Shown here piece after piece: positions 15,559 to 22,838 of a stretch of 44,029 nucleotides of DNA. How positions within the stretch are numbered: the stretch's first letter is position 1; each line of letters opens with the position of its first letter. The DNA is taken from positions 1 through 44,029 of the forward strand of contig NZ_JAEMTA010000045.1 in assembly GCF_016462545.1 (NCBI RefSeq), written 5' to 3'. Source of the stretch: Mycolicibacterium sp. (GTDB lineage: Bacteria > Actinomycetota > Actinomycetes > Mycobacteriales > Mycobacteriaceae). A program made the translations under genes and the position numbers. The notes beneath the pieces were generated by a model. The model was given only the letters and a program-made list of their open reading frames with translations. It had not been told where the DNA came from and searched no databases.

Positions 15559-16623
15559 TCAGGGGATGAGGATGGCTCGGCCGCGGACGTTGCCGTTGTC
15601 GAGATCGGTGATGGCCGTTTGGAAGTCGTCGAGCCGGTACTTCTGCGTATGCAGATTGACCGAGCCGCGCGCGGCCAACGCCATCAGATCGCACAGGTCG
15701 TTGTAGGAGCCGACGAGGTTGCCGATGAAGTTGATCTCGCTGGAGACGATGTCGATGGTGGGCACGTCGATGTTCTCGCCGTATCCCACGACGTAGTAGT
15801 CGCCGGCCCCGCGCAGCATCGCAACGCCTTCACTGGTCGCGCCGCCCTCCCCGACGAAGTCGACGACCGCCTCGGCACCGTGTCCACCCGTGAGCTCGAG
15901 CACTTGGTCGACCTGCGTGCCGTCGGCGATCACGCCACGGTCGGCGCCGATCGCCTCGGCGAGCTTGAGCGCCTCGGGGTTGCGGTCGACGACGATGAGC
16001 TCCGCAGGCGTCAGCGCCTTGAGGACCTGAATCCCGATGTGCCCCAACCCACCTGCGCCGATGATGACGCAGCGGTCACGTGGTGTGAGCCGTCTGGCGG
16101 CCTTGGCAGCGGCGTGATAGGCGGTCAGGCCTGCATCGGCGAGGGCCGCGATGTCGGAGGGTTCCAGCGAGTCGTCGATCTTCACCACGCTGCGCGCCGA
16201 GGTCTTGAGGTAGTCGGCGTAGCCGCCGTTGGTGTCGATGCCGGGGAACGCGTTGGCCTCGCAGTGCACGTCGTCACCGGAGCGGCACGCCCGGCACAGC
16301 CCGCAGGTGATCAACGGGTGCACGATGACCTTGTCGCCCTCGGCGACATTGGTGACCGCCGAGCCCACGGCGTGTACCCAGCCCGCGTTCTCGTGCCCGA
16401 TCGTGTAGGGCAATTGGACCTGAGACTTGTCCGCCCATTGGCCTTCGAGGATGTGAAGGTCGGTGCGGCAGACGCCTGCTCCGCCGATCTTCACGACGAC
16501 GTCGAACGGTCCCGTCGGTGTCGGGATCGGGACCTCCGTCATCTCGAGGTTCTGGTGGTAGCCGACGACCTGGACGGCTCGCATCCGGGGCGAGCGGAGC
16601 GACGGGGAAGATGTCGTGGTCAT
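15559..16623 (-). CDS. Zinc NAD-dependent alcohol dehydrogenase (mim/prm-cluster type)
   Basis: A 354-residue medium-chain alcohol dehydrogenase. Catalytic zinc ligands are C51 and H76/E77. Structural zinc cysteines are C106, C109, C112 and C120. The NAD loop is GAGGLG (188-193) and D212 points to NAD rather than NADP. Its sequence style is that of the secondary-alcohol dehydrogenases encoded with propane monooxygenase in mycobacteria and Gordonia, which turn 2-propanol into acetone; this is from family resemblance. The start ATG at 16623 has GGAG 7 bases upstream and lies 11 bases after the DUF59 gene stop. Cotranscribed with the DUF59 and amidohydrolase genes. Confidence 0.9.
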   Translation of the reverse strand: MTTTSSPSLRSPRMRAVQVVGYHQNLEMTEVPIPTPTGPFDVVVKIGGAGVCRTDLHILEGQWADKSQVQLPYTIGHENAGWVHAVGSAVTNVAEGDKVIVHPLITCGLCRACRSGDDVHCEANAFPGIDTNGGYADYLKTSARSVVKIDDSLEPSDIAALADAGLTAYHAAAKAARRLTPRDRCVIIGAGGLGHIGIQVLKALTPAELIVVDRNPEALKLAEAIGADRGVIADGTQVDQVLELTGGHGAEAVVDFVGEGGATSEGVAMLRGAGDYYVVGYGENIDVPTIDIVSSEINFIGNLVGSYNDLCDLMALAARGSVNLHTQKYRLDDFQTAITDLDNGNVRGRAILIP

Positions 16624-16634
16624 GGTCGATTCTC

Positions 16635-17354
16635 CTAGTGGGTGGTGAGTACGGATACGGGAATGAACGCCGACGCCGTCGCGGGCTCCTCGTCGCCGTA
16701 GCGGGTGCGGAGCAGCCCCCGGCAGAAGTGGGCGTTGCCGTCGATGGAGATGCGGGTCGATCGGGCCCGGCGCAGCGCCAGTTCGGGATCGGCGGGCGGC
16801 CGTCCCTCGTGGTCGACGAGCACCAATGAGTCACCCGCGGTGGGCAATTCGAGTGCCGCGCGACGTCGCTGCAGGGCACTGCTGGCGTCGTCGTCCGGCA
16901 GTTCGGCGAGCGTCACCGCACCCAGCGATTCGGACGGATACCCGGCGCGGAGCAGCGCCGTGAGGCAGCGTTCCATCGCCGCGGTGTGCGCCTTGCGCCG
17001 GAACGTCTCACGCAACTCGTCGAGGCTGTGGTCGGCCTCGTGCTTGAACGTGCCGCGATAGCCCGCATCGGAGGCCAGGCCGGCGTTGATGATCGGCGAG
17101 TCGTGGTGGTCGTCTAGCTCCACCACCACGTGGCACGTCCAATCAAGGTCGTTGAGAACGTCTTTCGCGTCGGATGCCATCAGATAGGCGAAGTTCGGTG
17201 AGCAGAACGACGTCGGCAGACGCAGGTGCACCGTGACGTCTCCAGCCGGGGAGACCGTCAGCGACCGAACGAATCCCAGGGTGGTGATCGGTTCGTCGAG
17301 TTCGGGATCCAGCACCGCATCCAGCGCCGTGTAGGCCGCGTCACGGCGATCCAT
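16635..17354 (-). CDS. DUF59 / metal-sulfur cluster assembly-like protein
   Basis: A 239-residue protein. Residues 1-100 are a DUF59 (MIP18/PaaD-like) domain: AVLDPELDEPITTLGFVRSL and, later, TSFCSPNFAYLM with one conserved cysteine. The C-terminal 130 residues have no known domain. DUF59 proteins help assemble metal clusters. A protein of this type accompanies the binuclear-iron monooxygenase in mim clusters, so a metallation role is inferred. The ATG at 17354 shares its A with the TGA of the amidohydrolase, so translation is coupled. Confidence 0.82.
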   Translation of the reverse strand: MDRRDAAYTALDAVLDPELDEPITTLGFVRSLTVSPAGDVTVHLRLPTSFCSPNFAYLMASDAKDVLNDLDWTCHVVVELDDHHDSPIINAGLASDAGYRGTFKHEADHSLDELRETFRRKAHTAAMERCLTALLRAGYPSESLGAVTLAELPDDDASSALQRRRAALELPTAGDSLVLVDHEGRPPADPELALRRARSTRISIDGNAHFCRGLLRTRYGDEEPATASAFIPVSVLTTH

Positions 17355-18391
17355 CACGCGCCCACCAGATTGTCGGCGCCGCGCGGCCCGGTCGCGGTTT
17401 CGTCGGCGTCGGGGATCTGCAGCTCGGCCGGCACCGGGATGTCGTACATCTTCGCTGCGTTGAGCCCCAGGATCTTCTTCTTCTGATCGATGGTGATCTG
17501 CGGGTACTCGCCGAGATCCTCTGGAATGTTGAAGTCCACGAACGACTCCACGAGCCACCGTGGGGTCCACAGCGCGTAATCGGACGAGAAGAAGATGCGG
17601 TCCTCGCCGATCCAGTACAGCAACTCGCCCATGATCTGTGCGAAGTACTTCGGCCGGGTGTGGATGAACGGGATCGCCACCGCCAAACCGGCGTAGACAT
17701 TCGGCTCCTGGGTGGCGATCCAGCAGAAGTCCTCCAGCCGCGGCAGCCCGCAGTGCTCGACGATGAAGTTCAGGTCGGTGAAGTCCGAGGCCACGTGGTC
17801 GACGTCGGCCACGTCGAAGGCGTCGCGGTCCAGCGGCCGGATCGTCGGGCCCTTGTGTACGTGGATGTTGCGGATGCCGAGCTCGCGGCACGCCTCGAAG
17901 TAGCGGTAGGCCCAGGGATCGTCGAGTTTGTAGCCCCTCGACTCGCCGTGCCACTCGGCGGTGTAGAGCTTGACGCCCTTCAGGTCGTACTTCTCGGCAT
18001 CGAGCCGCAACTGATCCAGGCCGACCTCACCGTTGCGCGGGTCGAAGTGGTGGTTGTAGGTCAGCTTGTCGGGATGAGCCTTGGCGAGCTCGGACGCCTC
18101 ATCGGTCTGCCCGAAGCCCTTGTAGTAGAACTCACCTAGGTGGGCCGGCTGGAAGATCGCATGGTCGACGTACCCGTCTTCGAAGAGATCCTTCATCAGG
18201 CGCTCACCGCCCTGGTAGAGGTACTCCTCGTAGCTCCACAGCTCGGATTCGGGCGATAGGTTGCGGTGGTAGTCGTAGAAGCAGTCGATGAACTGCTTGC
18301 CATGGATGTTGCGCTGGTTCTCCGCCCTGGCGTCCCACAGGGCGATGTGGGCGTCGACGATGAAATAGCTGTTGCCGTCCTTGCGGTACAT
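17354..18391 (-). CDS. Amidohydrolase-2 family metal-dependent hydrolase
   Basis: A 345-residue TIM-barrel protein of the amidohydrolase_2 family: VDAHIALW near the N terminus (D13, H15), NIHVHKGPTIRP, FIVEHCGLPRLEDF and FFSSDYALWTPRW near the C terminus with the conserved aspartate. In mycobacterial mim clusters a protein of this type lies directly after the monooxygenase subunits and is thought to be needed for making active enzyme. Here it is the first gene of its operon, diverging from the activator gene across about 180 bp. No monooxygenase genes are present on either side. Confidence 0.88.
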   Translation of the reverse strand: MYRKDGNSYFIVDAHIALWDARAENQRNIHGKQFIDCFYDYHRNLSPESELWSYEEYLYQGGERLMKDLFEDGYVDHAIFQPAHLGEFYYKGFGQTDEASELAKAHPDKLTYNHHFDPRNGEVGLDQLRLDAEKYDLKGVKLYTAEWHGESRGYKLDDPWAYRYFEACRELGIRNIHVHKGPTIRPLDRDAFDVADVDHVASDFTDLNFIVEHCGLPRLEDFCWIATQEPNVYAGLAVAIPFIHTRPKYFAQIMGELLYWIGEDRIFFSSDYALWTPRWLVESFVDFNIPEDLGEYPQITIDQKKKILGLNAAKMYDIPVPAELQIPDADETATGPRGADNLVGA

Positions 18392-18429
18392 GCGGTTCTC
18401 CCTGGGCTTCCGTGCGTGGCTGAGGATCT

Positions 18430-18578
18430 GGTGTGAGGGCAGTCACACCGCCTGACCGGAGCCTATGGGCGTCTCGCGGGGCTTCCGAGGCCATCCGCGT
18501 CTCAATCTGAGACACCCGGTCGCGCCCATCGGGGGCGGCACCCGTGACACTGCTTGTAACGTGGATCACACAGTGTCA
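18430..18578. promoter_or_regulatory. Three perfect inverted repeats in the divergent amidohydrolase/activator promoter region
   Basis: (1) GGTGTGA-N6-TCACACC, 18430-18449. (2) GTCTCA-ATC-TGAGAC, 18499-18513. (3) TGACACTG-N18-CAGTGTCA, 18545-18552 with 18571-18578; its right arm covers the proposed GTG start of the activator. They share GTC/GAC or GTG/CAC cores but not one consensus. They are the most likely sites for the adjacent activator, acting on both directions. No -24/-12 (sigma-54) promoter was found. Confidence 0.6.
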
Positions 18579-20051
18579 GAGGACCTACCCGACCGCATGA
18601 AGCTGCATCAGCTGCAGCCCGGCGAGGCGCCCGTGGTGCCCCGGCGGCTGCTGGCGTCCTGGCAGCGCAGCGAGGAGTACGGGGTTCCGCAGACGAGCGT
18701 CGAGCCCGTCTTCACCGGGACCGACAACCTGGAATCGCTGTTCGCCGAGTGCGGCAACGAGGTGCTCCTCGACCTGCATCGCACGCTGTCCGGCGAGCCG
18801 GTCAGCATGATGTTGACCGACTCGGACGGCGTGGTGCTCAGCCGGATGAGCGGTGACCACAGCCTGCTGCAGGCACTCGACGACGTGCACCTGGCGCCAG
18901 GTTTCGCGTACGCCGAACGTGACGTCGGCACCAATGGTCTGGGCTTGGCCTTGGCCGACCGTGCGCCGACGTTGGTGCGCGCCGATCAGCACTACGCGAT
19001 GAGCCTGTGCACGTTCACCTGCGCGGCGGTACCGGTTCTCGACGCGTCGACCGGACGCCTGGAGGGCTGCGTCAACCTCACCACCTGGTCGCAGTCGTCG
19101 AGCGATCTGCTACTCGCCCTTGCGCGTTCGGCGGCGAGCAACACCGCGGCACTGATGCTGGCGAGATCCAACGGACGGCGCCCGCGCCAGACGCCTCGCG
19201 GCCAGGTGTTCCGCGTCGAGGTGCCGCGCCTCGAACCGGGGTCGGGCAGCCTGCACGACCTGTCGGAGTCCTGGAACGCGGCGGTCGCGGTGGCGGAGCG
19301 GGCGATGTCGACGGGCGGAGTAGTGGCTGCCATCGGCGAACCGGGTGCCGGGCGGGCGACTCTGCTGGCGCAGGCGGCGCGCCACACGTACCCGCGGGAC
19401 CGGATCCTGTCGGCCAGCGCCCCCGGGGCATCGGACGTGCAGACCTGGCTGGGCCTGTGGACGCCGGAACTGGGCAAGGAACACACCGCCGTCGTGGTCC
19501 GTGACGTCGACATGCTGCCGACATGGGTGGCGGATCAACTGCGCGATCTCGTGGTCCGCACCAGTCGAGACGGGGCGGTGCCGTTCGCGGTCACGGCCGA
19601 ACGCTTCGAGGACGTCCCGCCGGCGCTCGCGGGTTTGATCGACACCGTGGTCGAGGTGCCACCGCTGCGGGATCGACCCGACGACGTGCTGCCGCTCGCT
19701 GCGCACATCGCCAGGCGCGCGCGGGGGCGCGACGTCGTCATCAGCCCGGCCGCGTCCCGCGCCCTGCAGAGCTATGGCTGGCCCGGCAACGTCGATCAGC
19801 TCGCGCGGGTCGTGTCCCACGCCGCCAACCGCACCGACGTGATCGACGTGGCCAGCCTTCCGCCGGAAGTCCTCGCGGGCCCGTCCCGTCACCTGTCGCG
19901 CATCGAGAGCTTCGAGCGCGGCGAGATCATCCGGGTGCTCTCGTCGCGGGAGGGGCCGACGATGGCCGAGGCGGCGCGCGAACTCGGGATGAGTCGAGCG
20001 ACGTTGTACCGCAAGATAAGTCAGTACGGCATCCGGATCTCGCGCGACTAG
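18573..20051 (+). CDS. GAF-AAA-Fis activator lacking sigma-54 contact motif (MimR/AcoR-like)
   Basis: A 492-residue regulator. A GAF-type sensor region spans about 50-195. An AAA+-like region follows with a degenerate Walker A (GEPGAGRA, 255-262, Arg for the usual Lys) and a weak Walker B (VVVRDVD, 307-313). Then come VPPLRDRPDDVLPL, YGWPGNVDQL (401-410) and a C-terminal Fis-type helix-turn-helix (463-485). The GAFTGA loop used to touch sigma-54 is absent. This matches regulators of alkane/alcohol/acetone genes in actinobacteria, which lack sigma-54 as a group. It probably activates the divergent operon when a ketone or alcohol binds the GAF domain. GTG 18573 is chosen; ATG 18597 is possible. 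Confidence 0.87.
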   Translation: MSEDLPDRMKLHQLQPGEAPVVPRRLLASWQRSEEYGVPQTSVEPVFTGTDNLESLFAECGNEVLLDLHRTLSGEPVSMMLTDSDGVVLSRMSGDHSLLQALDDVHLAPGFAYAERDVGTNGLGLALADRAPTLVRADQHYAMSLCTFTCAAVPVLDASTGRLEGCVNLTTWSQSSSDLLLALARSAASNTAALMLARSNGRRPRQTPRGQVFRVEVPRLEPGSGSLHDLSESWNAAVAVAERAMSTGGVVAAIGEPGAGRATLLAQAARHTYPRDRILSASAPGASDVQTWLGLWTPELGKEHTAVVVRDVDMLPTWVADQLRDLVVRTSRDGAVPFAVTAERFEDVPPALAGLIDTVVEVPPLRDRPDDVLPLAAHIARRARGRDVVISPAASRALQSYGWPGNVDQLARVVSHAANRTDVIDVASLPPEVLAGPSRHLSRIESFERGEIIRVLSSREGPTMAEAARELGMSRATLYRKISQYGIRISRD

Positions 20052-20117
20052 CCGTGGCACCCGCGAGTGGCCACCCATCGCACGCCAGCGCGCCACGAGC
20101 GTGGGCTCGGCGCGCGA

Positions 20118-21068
20118 TTAGGTGCCGCGATACGACTGACCGTGCGGTTCCGCGCAGTGTTCGTCGGGGTCGTCGGCGCATACGTGATCGACCTGAAGCG
20201 TCGTGTGATCGATGTGATGGCGGTCGTGCAGGATCCGTTCCAATTCGTTGCGAATGGCGTGGCAGTCGGTCCCGTCGCCGACGATCACGTGCGCCGACAG
20301 CGCCGCCTCGCCCGAGGTGATCTCCCAGATGTGCAGGTCGTGTACTTCGACCACCGAGCCGACCTCGGCGAGCTCTGCGCCGACGGCGGCGGGGTCGACG
20401 CCCTTCGGGGCGGCCTCCAAGAAGATGCGGCCGCTGGCGCGGACCAGTCCCCAACCCGCCTTGATCATCAGCGCCGCGACGACGAGTGCGGCGATCGCGT
20501 CGGCGCGGGCGAAGCCGGTCAGCCAGACGACGGCGCCTGCGATCGCGGTGGCGATGAAGGCGTAGAGGTCGTTGAGGATGTGCTGGTATGCGCCCTCGAC
20601 GTTGAGGCTCGATCGGTTGGCGCGGCTGATGCACCATGACGCGGCGACGTTGACGACGATCCCGACCAGTGCGGTGACGAAGACCAGCAGCCCCTCGACC
20701 TCGCCGGGGTCGATGAGTCGGCGGACGCCCTCGAAGATGAAGTAGGCCGCGAGAAGGAGCAGGGTGATCCCGTTGGCCTGCGCGGAGAGGATCTCGGCGC
20801 GCTTGAGGCCGTAGGTGTAGTCGCCCCGGGCCGGCCGTGCGGCCAGCCGGATGGCGATCAGTGCGAGCACGATCGACACCGCATCGGTGAGCATGTGCCC
20901 GGCGTCGGTGATCAACGCGAGCGAGCCGGCCATGACGCCGACGACGACCTCGGCGGTCATGAAGCCGACGATCAGAATCAAGGCCAGCGTCAACCACTTT
21001 CGGTCGGCGTCGGCTGACATCGAATGAGAGTGCCCCTGATGGCCGTGTTCGTGCGCGGTCTCGCCCAT
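20118..21068 (-). CDS. Cation diffusion facilitator (CzcD-like) metal exporter
   Basis: About 316 residues. A His-rich cytoplasmic N terminus (HEHGHQGHSHS) precedes six transmembrane helices with the metal sites DAGHMLTD (about 55-62) and HILNDLYAF, and then a cytoplasmic domain of the ZT-dimer type (VHDLHIWEITSG) with a His/Cys-rich end. It should export Zn2+, and perhaps Co2+ or Cd2+, by proton antiport. ATG 21068 is preferred to the upstream ATG 21092 because an operator-like repeat (21081-21100) lies between them. It is convergent with the activator gene and divergent from the L,D-transpeptidase. Confidence 0.88.
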   Translation of the reverse strand: MGETAHEHGHQGHSHSMSADADRKWLTLALILIVGFMTAEVVVGVMAGSLALITDAGHMLTDAVSIVLALIAIRLAARPARGDYTYGLKRAEILSAQANGITLLLLAAYFIFEGVRRLIDPGEVEGLLVFVTALVGIVVNVAASWCISRANRSSLNVEGAYQHILNDLYAFIATAIAGAVVWLTGFARADAIAALVVAALMIKAGWGLVRASGRIFLEAAPKGVDPAAVGAELAEVGSVVEVHDLHIWEITSGEAALSAHVIVGDGTDCHAIRNELERILHDRHHIDHTTLQVDHVCADDPDEHCAEPHGQSYRGT

Positions 21069-21080
21069 GGCAGGCAGCAT

Positions 21081-21100
21081 ACATTGATACATGCGAATGT
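21081..21100. promoter_or_regulatory. Operator-like inverted repeat upstream of the metal exporter
   Basis: ACATT-N10-AATGT, AT-rich in a GC-rich genome, 12 bases upstream of the exporter ATG. This resembles sites of ArsR/SmtB metal sensors, which usually control such exporters. No sensor gene lies nearby, so binding is only a suggestion. Confidence 0.4.
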
Positions 21101-21168
21101 CGGCATGTTTCTCTTCGGGGCATCTACTATGCTGCTACGTAGAGAACGCAGACCGAAGAGGTGCCCAC

Positions 21169-22416
21169 GTGAAACCCCAACGCCGACGCCGCGCCGCGGT
21201 GCTCACCGTGATCGTCATGGTCGCGGCGCTCACGTCGACGACCGCCGGCGGTGGGCTGCGGGACGCCGTCGACAATGCGTCCGCACCGGCCGAGCAGGTC
21301 GCCGTCGCGGAGCCGCCGAGCCTCACCCTGTCGCCGCCCGCAGGCGCCCGCAACGTCGTCCCCACGGGAGCGGCCTGGGTGGCGGCACGCTCAGGCACGT
21401 TGACCGACGTCCGGATGGTCAACGAGGAGGGTCGGACGGTCGCCGGCGCCATGACGGCCGACGCCACCGCGTGGCGGCCCGCCGAACCGCTCGGCTACGG
21501 GCGCACGTACACGCTGACGGCGACCGGTCGGGGGACCGACGCCACCACTGCGACCAGGACGACGCGGTTCTCGACGGTGGTGCCGCAGAACCAGACCGGC
21601 GTCGAGCTGACGACCACCTCCGGTGCCGCCCTGCGCGATGGCGGCACCTACGGCGTCGGGACCGTGATCGTGGCGAGGTTCGACGCCCCGATCGTCGACC
21701 GGGCCGCGGCCGAGGGCCGGATGCAGGTCACCACCGATCCGCCCGTCGACGGCGCGTGGTCGTGGGTCAACGATCAGAAGGCGCACTGGCGGCCTCGGGT
21801 CTACTTCCCGCCCAACACCGCCGTTCGGATCGCGGCCGGTATCTACGGCACCCCGCTCGGCGATGGGCTCTACGGTGAGGCGGACCGCGTCGTCGGCTTC
21901 ACCATCGGGCCGTCGCACGTCACGATCGCCGACGACACCACCAAGCAGGTCAGCGTCTACGACAATGGCGTCCTGGTCCGCACGATGCCGACGTCGATGG
22001 GCCGAGGTGGCACGGAAACCGTTGGCGGGCAGACGATTGCGTTCTGGACCCAGTCGGGCGTCTACACCGTGCTGGACAAGGCGAACCCCGTCCTGATGGA
22101 CTCCTCCACCTATGGCTTGCCGGTCGAGTCCGCCTCGGGCTACCGGATCAGCGTGCCGTACGCGACGCGGATCAGCCCCGACGGCATCTACCTGCACGAG
22201 CGAGAGGCCACCGTGTGGGCGCAGGGAAACACCAACGTCTCGGCGGGATGCTTGAACCTGAGCGCGGAGAACGCCCGCTGGTTCTACGACTTCTCGCAGC
22301 CGGGTGACGTGGTCGAGATCCGCAACACCGGGGGTAAACCGTTGGAGCAGTGGCAGAACGGTGACTGGAGTGTCCCGTGGCAGGAGTGGCTGCAGGGCAG
22401 CGCACTGCGCGGATAG
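21169..22416 (+). CDS. L,D-transpeptidase (YkuD) with N-terminal Ig-like domains
   Basis: A 415-residue exported enzyme that forms 3-3 cross-links in peptidoglycan. After a basic N terminus (residues 1-8) and one signal-anchor helix (about 9-27), two Ig-like domains run from about 45 to 245. The YkuD domain follows, with H343, S358, G360 and catalytic C361 in VSAGCLN. The architecture matches mycobacterial Ldt proteins; there is no lipobox cysteine. GTG 21169 has AGAGGTG upstream at good spacing; the in-frame ATG at 21091 would add 26 residues before the signal and overlap the divergent promoter. It is convergent with the Lsr2 paralog gene (4-bp gap). Confidence 0.9.
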   Translation: MKPQRRRRAAVLTVIVMVAALTSTTAGGGLRDAVDNASAPAEQVAVAEPPSLTLSPPAGARNVVPTGAAWVAARSGTLTDVRMVNEEGRTVAGAMTADATAWRPAEPLGYGRTYTLTATGRGTDATTATRTTRFSTVVPQNQTGVELTTTSGAALRDGGTYGVGTVIVARFDAPIVDRAAAEGRMQVTTDPPVDGAWSWVNDQKAHWRPRVYFPPNTAVRIAAGIYGTPLGDGLYGEADRVVGFTIGPSHVTIADDTTKQVSVYDNGVLVRTMPTSMGRGGTETVGGQTIAFWTQSGVYTVLDKANPVLMDSSTYGLPVESASGYRISVPYATRISPDGIYLHEREATVWAQGNTNVSAGCLNLSAENARWFYDFSQPGDVVEIRNTGGKPLEQWQNGDWSVPWQEWLQGSALRG

Positions 22417-22420
22417 GGGA

Positions 22421-22750
22421 CTACTTCTCCGGTGGCCGCGAGCGGTAGGCGTCGAGCACTTCGGCCCGAAGGCGACCCCGCGGACCGACGTCCAATCCCT
22501 GTTCCAGCGCCCACTTTCGGGCCCGCGTCGCCTCGGACGCCGCGTCCTTGGCGCTACCCTTGCGCGACCGTCGATGACCCGAACGACGGCTGGCTGCGAT
22601 CCATCCGCTCATGGTGTTCCGCAGCTCGGCTGCGTTCTTCTCGGACAGGTCGATCTCGTAGCGGGACCCGTCGATGGTGAACGTCACCGTCTCCGCTGCT
22701 GCGGTCCCGTCGATGTCGTCGACCCACTCGACGACGGTCTTTCGTGCCAC
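22421..22750 (-). CDS. Lsr2-family nucleoid-associated protein (paralog)
   Basis: A 109-residue Lsr2-type protein. The N-terminal dimer domain (VEWVDDIDGT, then FTIDGSRYEIDLSEKNAAEL) is followed by a basic linker (SRRSGHRRSRKGSAK) and a C-terminal DNA-binding part with the RGR minor-groove motif (VGPRGRLRAEVLDAY). Lsr2 is the H-NS-like silencer of AT-rich DNA in mycobacteria. This copy differs clearly from the canonical one in the linker and is probably a second paralog. It starts with GTG, preceded by GGGGG and a 10-bp palindrome. Confidence 0.9.
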   Translation of the reverse strand: MARKTVVEWVDDIDGTAAAETVTFTIDGSRYEIDLSEKNAAELRNTMSGWIAASRRSGHRRSRKGSAKDAASEATRARKWALEQGLDVGPRGRLRAEVLDAYRSRPPEK

Positions 22751-22751
22751 T

Positions 22752-22818
22752 GTTCGCGAACCCCCATCGCTGTCGTGGTGTTACCGGAAGACCATGATAG
22801 CCATTGACGTAAACGTCA
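22752..22818 (-). promoter_or_regulatory. Promoter region of the Lsr2 paralog with two palindromes
   Basis: GTTCGCGAAC (22752-22761) is a perfect 10-bp palindrome directly before the start codon, in the leader. TGACGT-AA-ACGTCA (22805-22818) is a perfect 14-bp palindrome just upstream of a TATCAT -10-like hexamer on the minus strand (22799-22794). Both could bind a dimeric regulator; which one is unknown. Confidence 0.45.
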
Positions 22819-22838
22819 GGAACGACTGCCTCGGCGGC

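Noticed and set aside
18531..18556. Possible sigma-54 promoter (GGCAC ... TGC) before the activator gene
   Set aside because: Spacing between the GG and GC elements is wrong (13 instead of 10 bases), and actinobacteria lack sigma-54.
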